Positions 39,526-48,381 are shown, numbered from the stretch's first letter. The stretch is DNA of 64,000 nt from Candidatus Heteroruminococcus faecigallinarum (GCA_904387055.1 CAJFKV010000004.1:1-64000); one strand, 5' to 3'. Translations and numbers: made by a program. The notes: generated by a model from the sequence alone, not told the origin.

Positions 39526-40125
39526 ATGAATTATCACAAGGTAGCCTTTGAACGGTCCTTCGGGACCCTGGCCCAGCTTCCCCCCTCGGACCTGCCGGAG
39601 CTGGTCTTTGCCGGCCGGTCCAATGTGGGAAAGTCCTCCCTCATCAACAAGATCTTCAATCAAAAGCAGCTGGCCCGGGTGAGCGGCGTTCCCGGCAAGA
39701 CCATCACCATCAACTTCTTCCGCGCCGAGCATGCCCGGTTTGTGGATCTGCCCGGTTACGGCTATGCCCGGAGGGCCCGCAGCGAGCAGGAGCGGTGGTC
39801 TCGGATGATCGAGGGCTATTTTGGGGGGGACCGGGACATCCAGCTGGTCATCTCCCTGATGGACCTTCGTCATCCCCCCACGGCGGACGACATCCAGATG
39901 GTGAACTACCTGATCGACCGGGAGCTTCCCTTTGTGGTGGTCCTCACCAAGCTGGACAAGCTCAATAAGACCGAGCGCCAGCAGCAGCTGGCCCTGTATC
40001 CCCAGGCCCTGCCCTGCGGGGATCAGATCACCTTTCTTCCCCTTTCTTCCAAGACGGGGGAAGGGGTGGAGGACCTTCGGGCCATTATCGACCAGCTGGT
40101 GGACCCGCCGGACGAAGAAGAATAA
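39526..40125 (+). CDS. engB: Ribosome biogenesis GTP-binding protein YihA/YsxC
   Basis: ELVFAGRSNVGKSSLINKIF...PGKTITINFF...FVDLPGYGYA. Confidence 0.96.
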   Translation: MNYHKVAFERSFGTLAQLPPSDLPELVFAGRSNVGKSSLINKIFNQKQLARVSGVPGKTITINFFRAEHARFVDLPGYGYARRARSEQERWSRMIEGYFGGDRDIQLVISLMDLRHPPTADDIQMVNYLIDRELPFVVVLTKLDKLNKTERQQQLALYPQALPCGDQITFLPLSSKTGEGVEDLRAIIDQLVDPPDEEE

Positions 40126-40130
40126 CCGGG

Positions 40131-40170
40131 AGGGGAAGCCTGTCCAACGGGCAGGTTTCCCCTTTTTTTG
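40131..40170 (+). terminator. Rho-independent terminator
   Basis: GGGGAAGCCTG...CAGGTTTCCCC TTTTTTT. Confidence 0.85.
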
Positions 40171-40301
40171 TTTTACAGTGGCGGACAGCTCCCAAGGGAA
40201 TTCCTAGTACAGGAGGACAAATTTACATCTTATCCATTTACTTTTCCAATCTAGTATGGTAATATGAAAATAAGACTTCACAATAAAGCGGAGGCGGCGA
40301 A

Positions 40302-40595
40302 ATGAATTCTAAGCTGAAAGACTTGAATGTGGAATTCCTGTTTCAGGCGGTGTTGTCGCTGAAGACGATGGAGGATTGTTACAACTTTTTTGACGATCTG
40401 TGCACCGTGTCCGAGCTGAAGGCTCTGTCCCAGCGGCTGCAGGTGGCCAAGATGCTGGACGAGCGGAAGGTATACAGCGACATTGTGGCGGCGACGGGGG
40501 CCAGCACCGCCACCATCAGCCGGGTGAACCGGTCCCTCAACTATGGGTCGGACGGGTACCGCACCGTCTTTGACCGGATGGCGGCGGACAAATGA
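40302..40595 (+). CDS. YerC/YecD family TrpR-related protein
   Basis: LFQAVLSLKTMEDCYNFFDDLCTVSELKALSQRLQVAKMLDERKVYSDIVAATGASTATISRVNRSLNYGSDGY. Confidence 0.93.
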   Translation: MNSKLKDLNVEFLFQAVLSLKTMEDCYNFFDDLCTVSELKALSQRLQVAKMLDERKVYSDIVAATGASTATISRVNRSLNYGSDGYRTVFDRMAADK

Positions 40596-41338
40596 GTTAC
40601 CGAGCCCTTGCCCCGCAGTACGACGCCTTTACCCGGAATGTGGAATACGGCAAGCGGGCGTCCTACTTTCACCAGCTGTTGGGAAGGTACAAGGAGCACT
40701 GTTCCCTGGTGGTGGACCTGGGCTGCGGAACCGGCAGCCTCTCGGTGGAGCTGGCCCGCCGGGGATACGATGTGATTGGGGTGGACAACTCCCCCGAGAT
40801 GCTTTCAATCGCCATGAGCAAGAGCGCCGGGGTGGAGCCGTCCATCCTCTATCTTTGCCAGGACATGGCCCGGCTGGACCTGTACGGCACGGTGGATGCG
40901 GTTATCTGTGCCCTGGACACGGTGAACCATGTCACCGACCCCCACAAGCTGGCCCGGGCCTTCGGTCGGGTGGCCCTCTTCCTGGAGCCGGACGGGCTTT
41001 TCCTCTTCGATGTGAACACCCCCTACAAGCATCGGGAGGTGCTGGGGGAGAATGTGTTTGTCTATCAGTCGGAGGATGCCTACTGCGTTTGGCAGAACCA
41101 TCAGCAGGGGCCGCTGGTGGAGATGACCCTGGACATCTTTTCCCAGGAGGAGGACGGCCGCTATACCCGCCAGACCGACACCATCACCGAGCGGGTCTAT
41201 CCCCGGGAGGAGCTGGAAAGAATGATTCGGGGGGCAGGGCTGGAGCTGCTGGCCGTCTATGGGGACGACACCTTTGCAGCCCCCGACCCCACCGCCCAGC
41301 GGGCGATCTATGTAACCAGAAAGGCAGGAGGAAAGTAA
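40592..41338 (+). CDS. Class I SAM-dependent methyltransferase
   Basis: LVVDLGCGTGSLSVELARRGYDVIGVDNSPEML. Confidence 0.92.
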   Translation: MSYRALAPQYDAFTRNVEYGKRASYFHQLLGRYKEHCSLVVDLGCGTGSLSVELARRGYDVIGVDNSPEMLSIAMSKSAGVEPSILYLCQDMARLDLYGTVDAVICALDTVNHVTDPHKLARAFGRVALFLEPDGLFLFDVNTPYKHREVLGENVFVYQSEDAYCVWQNHQQGPLVEMTLDIFSQEEDGRYTRQTDTITERVYPREELERMIRGAGLELLAVYGDDTFAAPDPTAQRAIYVTRKAGGK

Positions 41339-41342
41339 AGCG

Positions 41343-42215
41343 ATGGGACAGTTGCTGCGTGCCATTTCCAAGAACGGCGGGGTTGCCTGCTATGTGGCCC
41401 AGACCACCGATGTGGTGGCGCAGGCCGAACAGATCCATACCACCAGCGCAGTGGTTACCGCTGCCCTGGGGCGGCTGCTGACCGCCGCTTCCATCATGGG
41501 GTCCACCCTCAAGAGCGAGGAGGCCTCGGTAACCCTGCGGATGATGGGGGACGGCCCGGTGGGCGCCCTGATCGCCGTGGCCGACTGGGAGGGGAACGTG
41601 CGGGGCTATGCCGCCAATCCGGTGGTGGAGCTCCCCCTCAATTCCTTTGGTAAGCTGGATGTGGGGGGCGCCGTGGGCCATACGGGTACCCTCAGCGTGG
41701 TGAAGGACCTGGGAATGGGCGATCCCTATGTGGGCCAGGTGCCGATTGTTTCCGGCGAGATTGCCGAGGACATCACCTCCTATTTTGCCGTCAGCGAGCA
41801 GATTCCCACGGTCTGTGCCCTGGGGGTGCTGGTGAACCCGGATTTGACGGTGGCCGCCGCCGGCGGGTATGTGGCCCAGCTGCTGCCGGGGGCCGCCGAG
41901 GAGGACATCGCCCGCCTGGAGGCCAACATTCAGAAGATCCCGGCCATCTCCGGCCTCTTTGCCAAGGGGGAGACCCCCGTCCAGGTGATGGAGCGGGTGA
42001 TGGAGGGGCTGGAGCCCCAGATCCTGGAGGAGGCCCAGGTGGAGTACCGGTGCGGCTGTTCCCGCCAGCGGGTGGAGCGGGCGCTGGCCAGCATCCCCAA
42101 GGAGGAATTGCTGGCCATGGCGGAGGACCCCAAGGAGACGGAGGTCTGCTGCCATTTCTGCGACCGGAAGTACTATTTCACCCCCGAGCAGCTGCGGGAG
42201 TTGGCAGGTCGGTAA
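41343..42215 (+). CDS. hslO: Hsp33 redox chaperone
   Basis: C-terminal YRCGCSRQRVERAL...CCHFCDRKYYF zinc/redox cysteines. Confidence 0.95.
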   Translation: MGQLLRAISKNGGVACYVAQTTDVVAQAEQIHTTSAVVTAALGRLLTAASIMGSTLKSEEASVTLRMMGDGPVGALIAVADWEGNVRGYAANPVVELPLNSFGKLDVGGAVGHTGTLSVVKDLGMGDPYVGQVPIVSGEIAEDITSYFAVSEQIPTVCALGVLVNPDLTVAAAGGYVAQLLPGAAEEDIARLEANIQKIPAISGLFAKGETPVQVMERVMEGLEPQILEEAQVEYRCGCSRQRVERALASIPKEELLAMAEDPKETEVCCHFCDRKYYFTPEQLRELAGR

Positions 42216-42242
42216 ATTTGGCAAAAAACTTGCCAGAACACC

Positions 42243-42271
42243 TTGACAATCTTCGGTCATTACGCTATAAT
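42243..42271 (+). promoter_or_regulatory. Consensus sigma-A promoter for the tRNA pair
   Basis: TTGACA-17 bp-TATAAT exactly. Confidence 0.85.
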
Positions 42272-42301
42272 AAATATCGTCGCTTGCGGGCGACGGTTGA
42301 T

Positions 42302-42377
42302 GCGGGTTTAGCTCATCTGGTAGAGCGCCACCTTGCCAAGGTGGAGGTAGCGAGTTCGAGCCTCGTAACCCGCTCCA
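42302..42377 (+). tRNA. tRNA-Gly (GCC), CCA encoded
   Basis: Cloverleaf GCGGGTT/AACCCGC acceptor, anticodon GCC in CTTGCCAA, TTCGAGC T-loop. Confidence 0.96.
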
Positions 42378-42380
42378 TAT

Positions 42381-42455
<75 letters not shown>

Positions 42456-42486
42456 AAAAAGCCCAGCTCATCAGCTGGGCTTTTCT
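42456..42486 (+). terminator. Rho-independent terminator of tRNA operon
   Basis: AAAAAAGCCCAGCT CATC AGCTGGGCTTTTC. Confidence 0.85.
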
Positions 42487-42548
42487 TGTATATCGGCGAA
42501 GGGAAACCCCAGAAGGGTCATACCCTTCGGAAGGGAGAGAATTTCACC

Positions 42549-43511
42549 ATGACAGAGATTGTTTCCATCGGCGAGGTGCTCATCGATCTGACCCAGGCAG
42601 GGGTCAACAGCCAGGGCATCCCCCTCTTTGCCGCCAACCCCGGGGGCAGCTGCTCCAATCTGGCGGTGGCCGCCGCCCGCTTGGGGGCCAAGGTCTCCTT
42701 TGTGGGGAAGGTAGGGCCCGACGGGTTCGGCAGCAGCCTGGTCCAGGTGCTGGAGGAGAATCGGGTGGATGTGTCCGGGGTACGGGTGGGGACCAAGCCC
42801 ACCACCCTGGCCATTGCCTCGGTGGACGACAAGGGAGAGCGCGACTTTGCCTTTGTGCGGGGGGCGGACTGTGACCTTGCCCTGGAAGAGCTGGATCTGG
42901 AGACGATCTTCCAGACCAGGTTCCTCCATTTCAGCTCGGTCTGCCTGTCGGCAGGCGCCTCCCGGGAAGCGACCCTGGCCGCCGCCCATGAGGCCCACCG
43001 GCGGGGAGTGCTGGTGAGCTACGATCCCAACTACCGCCCGCCGCTGTGGACAAGCCGGGAGGCCGCCCTCTTCTGGATGGGGGAGCCGTTGGGCGTGGTG
43101 GACCTGCTGAAGGTATCGGAGGAGGAACTCCCCCTTCTTACAGGCGGGATTGCGGATCTGGAGGAGGGAACGGCCTTCCTGGCGGAGAAGGGCATCTCCC
43201 TCCAGCTGGTGACCTTGGGCAGCCAGGGCGTCTACTACCGGTGGAAGGGGCAAAGCGGCCGCCTGCCCGGTTATCCGGTGACGGTGGCGGATACCATCGG
43301 CGCAGGGGACACCTTCCTGGGGGCGGTGCTCAGCCGGCTTGCCAGGCGGGGGGAGAAGCCCCTGGACGGGTTGGAACAGGAGGAGCTGGAGGCCATTCTG
43401 GATTTTGCCAATCGGGCCGCCTCTATCGCCTGTTCCCGCAGCGGCGGGATTCCCTCCATGCCTTCCCTGGCCGAGGTGGAAGCAGGGCTGTCCAATGGGA
43501 AGAAAGGATGA
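42549..43511 (+). CDS. PfkB family carbohydrate kinase (fructokinase-like)
   Basis: GEVLIDLTQAG, NPGGSCSNLAVAAARLG, DTIGAGDTFLGAVLSRL. Confidence 0.93.
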   Translation: MTEIVSIGEVLIDLTQAGVNSQGIPLFAANPGGSCSNLAVAAARLGAKVSFVGKVGPDGFGSSLVQVLEENRVDVSGVRVGTKPTTLAIASVDDKGERDFAFVRGADCDLALEELDLETIFQTRFLHFSSVCLSAGASREATLAAAHEAHRRGVLVSYDPNYRPPLWTSREAALFWMGEPLGVVDLLKVSEEELPLLTGGIADLEEGTAFLAEKGISLQLVTLGSQGVYYRWKGQSGRLPGYPVTVADTIGAGDTFLGAVLSRLARRGEKPLDGLEQEELEAILDFANRAASIACSRSGGIPSMPSLAEVEAGLSNGKKG

Positions 43512-43517
43512 AGAACC

Positions 43518-43739
43518 ATGGTGTATTATCTTGTCTGCGGGTTGATTCTTCTCAGCGGGGGGATCCTGCTGGGGGGAGCGATTCTGGATTGGGACTGGGT
43601 TGCCACCCGGGAAAAGGAGCGGCCGAAGGGGCTGGGCCACTTTGTCTATGAGCAGTTTGGCCGCAAGGGGTACCGCGTCCTCCTGGGGTTCGGCGGCGGC
43701 ATCTGCCTGGTGACAGGGATTTTTTTGCTGCTGGCTTGA
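43518..43739 (+). CDS. Small two-TM membrane protein, weakly Imm17-like
   Basis: ILDWDWV...FVYEQFGRKGYRVLLGFGGGICLVTGIFLLL: two hydrophobic segments around an FGRKGxR motif. Confidence 0.45.
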   Translation: MVYYLVCGLILLSGGILLGGAILDWDWVATREKERPKGLGHFVYEQFGRKGYRVLLGFGGGICLVTGIFLLLA

Positions 43740-43746
43740 CCGTGCT

Positions 43747-43789
43747 TTCCCGGCAAAAACAAGCGTTTGGGCGTTGCTTTTGCCGGGAA
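43747..43789. repeat. 12-bp perfect inverted repeat, 19-nt spacer
   Basis: TTCCCGGCAAAA (43747-43758) / TTTTGCCGGGAA (43778-43789). Confidence 0.8.
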
Positions 43790-43844
43790 GGCCATATTTC
43801 TTGCCCAGCTGGGGAAGAATGATGGGGAAGGGAGCGTGATCCGG

Positions 43845-44750
43845 ATGCTGATGGGCCTGGTGGATGTGGGGTCCAATACCATCCGCCTGGTGGTGGCCAG
43901 GCTGGAGAAGGGAACCTTTCAGGAGGTGTTTTCCCAGCGGGAATACGTGGGCCTGGTGGGCTTTGTTGCCGGCGGCCGGCTGGAACCGGCGGGGGAGGAG
44001 AAGCTGTTGGAAACCCTCTCCGCCATGGCGGCCCTCAGCCGGATGGCCGGGTGCCAGCGGATCGACGCCTTTGCCACGGCGGCCCTCCGGAAGGTGGAGG
44101 AGCCGGCGCCGCTGCTGCGGCGGATCTTCCAGCATACCGGGCTGGAGCTGCGGATCCTGTCGGGCAAGGAGGAGGCCCGGTACGACCTGCTGGGCCTTCG
44201 CTGGGAAACCGGCGCCCGGATGGGAACGGGTTTGGACCTGGGCGGCGGGAGCTGCCAGGTCTTTTCCTTTCGGGAGGGGGAGCTGGAGGAAGGGGCCTCT
44301 CTCCCCTGCGGGGCGCTGGCCCTCTATCGCCGATTCGTCAGCGGCGTCATTCCCACCAGCCGGGAACGGCGGGCCATCCGCCGCTATGTCCAGGAGGAAC
44401 TGGCCCGCTGCCCTGCCCTCCAGGGCGCGGGCCGGGGAGGCGTGTGGGGCATGGGGGGAACCGCCCGGGCGGCCCTCAAGGTTTGGCGGGCCCTTTCGGG
44501 AGAGGAAGCCTCCCTCACCCTCACCCTCTCCCAGCTGAAGGAACTGGGAGACCTGCCCACCCACATGGGGCTGGAGGGGATCAAGCTGCTGAGCAAGCTG
44601 GCTCCCCAGCGGCTCACCAGTCTGCTGCCGGGGGTCGAGGCGCTGCGCTGCATCTTGGAGCATCTGGAGGCCCGAGAGCTGACGGTGCTTCGGTCGGGTG
44701 TCCGGGAGGGATATCTGTGGCAGGCGGCCGGTGAAGAAGGGACAGACTAG
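43845..44750 (+). CDS. Ppx/GppA family phosphatase (start ATG 43845 or GTG 43836)
   Basis: LVDVGSNTIRLVVARLE, GTGLDLGGGSCQVFSF, GMGGTARAALK. Confidence 0.9.
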   Translation: MLMGLVDVGSNTIRLVVARLEKGTFQEVFSQREYVGLVGFVAGGRLEPAGEEKLLETLSAMAALSRMAGCQRIDAFATAALRKVEEPAPLLRRIFQHTGLELRILSGKEEARYDLLGLRWETGARMGTGLDLGGGSCQVFSFREGELEEGASLPCGALALYRRFVSGVIPTSRERRAIRRYVQEELARCPALQGAGRGGVWGMGGTARAALKVWRALSGEEASLTLTLSQLKELGDLPTHMGLEGIKLLSKLAPQRLTSLLPGVEALRCILEHLEARELTVLRSGVREGYLWQAAGEEGTD

Positions 44751-44994
44751 GGTTGGCCTCCCAAGGGGGAAGACAAAAGGGAGAACCAATTCCCAGGAGA
44801 GGGACTTTTTGGCCTTGCCGATTGCCTTGAGCTCTACGGTGCTGTCGTAACGATGCTGGTGCTGGACAACGACCTGACCCAGCGGATTACCGGGGGCGGG
44901 ATGGAGGACGAAAAATAGCTTCTGGCTGCCGGCCCTGTGGCCGTTTGGTTCGTCTTGCTGGACCCTTTCGCGTGGGGCTGGACTTTCGGCAGGG

Positions 44995-45018
44995 GCAGTG
45001 GTACAATAATACCACTGC
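44995..45018. promoter_or_regulatory. 9-bp perfect inverted repeat overlapping a -10 element
   Basis: GCAGTGGTA-CAATAA-TACCACTGC; TACAAT -10 at 45002-45007 with TGGACT 17 bp upstream. Confidence 0.6.
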
Positions 45019-45043
45019 GCCTGGAAGAAGGAAGGAATGCCGC

Positions 45044-46351
45044 ATGTATCCAACGAAAAAATGGCTCGCCCTGTGGGAGGAAAGCCGCCCCCTCCTCCAA
45101 AGCCCCTCCCCCCTGGGGGAGTACTTTGCCGCCGGGGAGCTGAATGGCCGCCGCCTGGCCCTCCTGCCCATGGGGAACCTTTCCCTGCCCACTGGCCAGC
45201 TGCTGGCCGGGGACCCCTTCTACTATTTGGATTGTCCCGATGCCCTGCCCTATTACCAGCCCCGGCCGCTGCCCACGGGGGAATTCCCCGTGCAGGCGGC
45301 GGTGCTGCTTCCCCAGGAGGGGGACGAGGGGGACTGGCCCCGGTACGCCGCCGTGGAGGTGATCTTCCGGGAGAAGGAGGCGGTCCGCTATGAGGAGGCC
45401 CTGCTGGGCAGCGAGGAGCTGGACCGGCTGGAGGAAGGGCAGTACTTCGGCTTTGATGTGAACAGCGGCCTGGCAGCCATCTGCGATCAGGAAACCCAGG
45501 AGGCCTACCGGCTGTTCTGCGACCGGTGGTACCGCCGGAATCCCCAGGGGGACCTGTGCCGGGACTATTTTGAGCCCCTCTTTGCCCAAAGCTACCGCGC
45601 CGCTCCCCTCTACCAGCGGGAACAGGGGGACTGGATCAGCTGGACGGTGCCGGGCACCCAGCTGACCATGCCCATCTTCCAAAGCGGCTATGGGGACGGG
45701 GCCTACCCGGTCTACTTCGGCTACGACGAGGAGGGGGAGATCTGCCGGCTGGTGGTCCAGTTTATCGACCTGTCCCAGCCGGAGGAGCATCCCTCCGACC
45801 AGCTTTCCCTGGCGGATTTTGACCACCAGCCCGGCCTGTCGGAGGGGGAGATCCGCCTTCCTCAGTGGGACGAGCTGTTCGGCTGCTGCGGCCCCTACAC
45901 CCTCCTGCTGAATACCGACCTGGACCACCCCCTGGACCGGTTTACCGCCGTCCAGCTGGGGGGATACGACTATCTTGTCCGCTATCAGCAGCCCATTGCC
46001 CGGGCAATCCTGGAGGGGCTGTGGAAAGAATACCCCCGCCTGCGCCGCCGTTCCCCCTGGGAGGGGGCGGAGAAGAGACGCCGCCTGCCCCCGGTCAAGA
46101 AGGCGGAGGAGCTGGCGCGGCTGCTGCGGCCGGTGACGGTGGTTCTTCACGACCAGTGCTGGGACGGCCTGCCCTATGTGGGGGTGGAGTTCCGCTGCAC
46201 CTGGGACCCCAAGTTCGGCTTTGGAGTGATGCTGTGGGAGGACCAGATTGTGGCCATGGGAGGGGCGGAAACCGCCATCCTCAGCTCCATTGCCCGCAAG
46301 GATCTGGACGCCCAGCGGAGTGCCTTCCAGCCCCATACGGAGGAATTGTAG
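45044..46351 (+). CDS. DUF4241-like protein with C-terminal DUF6985-like domain
   Basis: MGNLSLPTGQLLAGDPFYY...PLPTGEFPVQAAVLL...VRYEEALLG...YFGFDVNSGLAAICDQE; C-terminal VEFRCTWDPKFGFGVMLWEDQIVAMG. Confidence 0.6.
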   Translation: MYPTKKWLALWEESRPLLQSPSPLGEYFAAGELNGRRLALLPMGNLSLPTGQLLAGDPFYYLDCPDALPYYQPRPLPTGEFPVQAAVLLPQEGDEGDWPRYAAVEVIFREKEAVRYEEALLGSEELDRLEEGQYFGFDVNSGLAAICDQETQEAYRLFCDRWYRRNPQGDLCRDYFEPLFAQSYRAAPLYQREQGDWISWTVPGTQLTMPIFQSGYGDGAYPVYFGYDEEGEICRLVVQFIDLSQPEEHPSDQLSLADFDHQPGLSEGEIRLPQWDELFGCCGPYTLLLNTDLDHPLDRFTAVQLGGYDYLVRYQQPIARAILEGLWKEYPRLRRRSPWEGAEKRRRLPPVKKAEELARLLRPVTVVLHDQCWDGLPYVGVEFRCTWDPKFGFGVMLWEDQIVAMGGAETAILSSIARKDLDAQRSAFQPHTEEL

Positions 46352-46467
46352 CCGGGCCCCCTGCCTTCGGCTGTTCTTTGTGCAGATCGACGCGCGGGTG
46401 GTCGAGAAGGAGACTCCCAATTTCGGAAGCATTGGTGGAGTGTTGATCGAAAAGGAGGCTGACCGGA

Positions 46468-47313
46468 ATGACCAAGCGAGTACTGGCAGCGGTCCTGGCG
46501 GCCGGCATACTGGCCGCTGCCGGATGCGGGCGGGAACCGCTGTCCCGGGAGGATGCCGCCGCACCATCCACAATATCCCTGGAATCCTCTGCCGCCGGGG
46601 AACCTTCCCCAGGGGAAACGGCTTCCTCTTCCCAAGAAGGGTCGGCCCCTGTTTTGGAATCTTCGGCTCCTGAGGAGGCCGTCGATGGGGAAGAACCGGT
46701 CTATTACTGGACTGCGGACCCGGATCGCCGGGAACGCCTGGAGACGCTCCAGGGAAAACAGGATCTGACCGATCCGGAGATCCTGGAGCTGGCCGGGTAT
46801 CTGACCGAAAAGGCCCTCTACCTGACATACCTGGGCTATGGGGACACCATCTATGGGACCGACCGCGTCCCCCTTTCCCGGCAGCAAGAGGAAGCAGACG
46901 AGCCGGAACGGATGGAAGTGCCCTATGGGGACCAGACCTTGGTTTTCTACCGGGTCCACCATCTCCCATACACCGATTGTGGGGAACTGTGGAGGGAGAT
47001 TATCACCGTGTTTGCTCCGGAGACAGCCGAACGGGAGCTGGCGAGCCTCTTTTATAACGACGAGACGGGCCGGGGAATCTACAAGGATCTGGACGGCAAG
47101 CTGTATGTCATGGGACAGGAGAGCGTGGGCACCATCGCAAAAACATACGCGTGGGACCTGGATACGGCGGAGATTGTGGACATTTCCCCTGACAGCATCC
47201 GTCTGCAGATGGAGGTTACCCTCCGGGAACGCTGGAGCGATACCCTGGAGCTAACCTACCAGGAGGGAAGGTGGCTGTTGGGAGACAGCTATTTTGCCTC
47301 GGCGGAAACGTGA
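46468..47313 (+). CDS. Predicted lipoprotein of unknown function
   Basis: MTKRVLAAVLAAGILAAAGCG signal peptide/lipobox, Ser/Glu/Pro-rich linker, C-terminal globular domain. Confidence 0.7.
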   Translation: MTKRVLAAVLAAGILAAAGCGREPLSREDAAAPSTISLESSAAGEPSPGETASSSQEGSAPVLESSAPEEAVDGEEPVYYWTADPDRRERLETLQGKQDLTDPEILELAGYLTEKALYLTYLGYGDTIYGTDRVPLSRQQEEADEPERMEVPYGDQTLVFYRVHHLPYTDCGELWREIITVFAPETAERELASLFYNDETGRGIYKDLDGKLYVMGQESVGTIAKTYAWDLDTAEIVDISPDSIRLQMEVTLRERWSDTLELTYQEGRWLLGDSYFASAET

Positions 47314-47382
47314 CCCTCTGCGGCGGGAATCTTGGTGGTGATACCACCTCGGGTTTGTAGATTGCTGCCGCGGGCAGAGCAA

Positions 47383-47430
47383 AGATGATGGGCCGGGAAC
47401 CTGCTGCTGCAGGTTCCCGGCCCATGATGC
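47383..47430. terminator. Long hairpin between convergent genes
   Basis: ATGGGCCGGGAACCTG CTG... CAGGTTCCCGGCCCAT inverted repeat. Confidence 0.55.
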
Positions 47431-47439
47431 AGGAGGGGG

Positions 47440-48381
47440 TTATTGCGGAAAGAGAGAAGCGGCCGCCACCCGGTCCAGCGATTCCCGAAGGCCCTTTGCC
47501 TCCTCGGCTGCCTGTTCCAGCTGGGCGTGGAGAAAGGCGAGAAGCTGCTGGATCTGCCCCTCCGTCTCCTGGGCCTGCTGCTGGGACTGGTCGATCCGGT
47601 GGGCGACGGCCCAATCGGCCAGCAACCCGTCGAAGAAATAATCGGCAAACCGGAGGAAGCCGTCGATCCGGACGGAGATCTCCGCCTTCAGGTGGACGTC
47701 GGCCAGCTCTGCCTGGAAGCGGTGCAGCTGCTGCTGGAGCTGCTGGGCCGCTGCCTGGGCCTCGTCCAGGCGGAAATGCTTGGCAAGGCCGGCAATCACC
47801 CCTCCCCCCAGGAGATCGCAGGTGGACCAGCCCTCGGCGTCGGCTAACAGGCGGAGAAGCTCCTGGGCGGTGGACAGTGCCTCCTGCCCGGCGGCAGCCG
47901 CCTCCTCCAGCTCCTGCCGGCGGGCTTCCTGGGCGGCCAGGCGCTGCTCCAGCGCCAGAATTTCCGCCGCGGCTTCTCCCCCTGCCCTTTTGAGGGCGGC
48001 TCGTTTCTCCTCCAGCCCCTGGGCGTAGGCCTCCTTGCAGCCGGAAAGGCGTTGCAGCTCCGCCTCCCGGCGGGCCAGCTCCTGCTCCACCCCTTCCCGC
48101 TCCCGGCGGGCGGTCTCCCACTTTACCCGGGCAGCGAGGGCCTCCAGCCGCTCTTGGTCCAGCTTTTCTTCCTTCCTGCCGGCGATGGCGTAGAAGAGAG
48201 CGGAGAGGGTGGCCCCCTCCAGCCGGTCCACATCCCCTTCCTCCTGTTCCAGGATGGTTCGCAGCCGTTTCTCGGCCTCGCTCAGCTCCTGGAGCTGGCG
48301 GCGCAGCTCCTCCACCATGGCTCGCAGCTGCTGCTGACGGGCCACCTGTCTTTGCAGGTCTTTCAAGGTACAATCGTCCAT
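47440..48381 (-). CDS. Uncharacterised coiled-coil protein
   Basis: Heptad-rich EELRRQLQELSEAEKRLRTILEQEEGDVDRLEG... followed by WSTCDLLGGGVIAGLAKHFRLDEAQ and GFLRFADYFFDGLLADWAV. Confidence 0.7.
   Translation of the reverse strand: MDDCTLKDLQRQVARQQQLRAMVEELRRQLQELSEAEKRLRTILEQEEGDVDRLEGATLSALFYAIAGRKEEKLDQERLEALAARVKWETARREREGVEQELARREAELQRLSGCKEAYAQGLEEKRAALKRAGGEAAAEILALEQRLAAQEARRQELEEAAAAGQEALSTAQELLRLLADAEGWSTCDLLGGGVIAGLAKHFRLDEAQAAAQQLQQQLHRFQAELADVHLKAEISVRIDGFLRFADYFFDGLLADWAVAHRIDQSQQQAQETEGQIQQLLAFLHAQLEQAAEEAKGLRESLDRVAAASLFPQ

Noticed and set aside
36976-39873. 965-aa minus-strand ORF opposite lon
   Set aside because: Shadow ORF caused by high GC and codon bias; plus strand is unambiguous Lon, minus translation is low-complexity and His/Gln/Gly-rich.
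42471-45053. 860-aa minus-strand ORF spanning pfkB, Imm17-like and ppx genes
   Set aside because: Antisense open frame across several convincing plus-strand genes; no recognisable domain.
44834-46969. 711-aa minus-strand ORF opposite the DUF4241-like and lipoprotein genes
   Set aside because: Shadow ORF; the plus-strand genes have RBS, start, lipobox and domain-like patterns.
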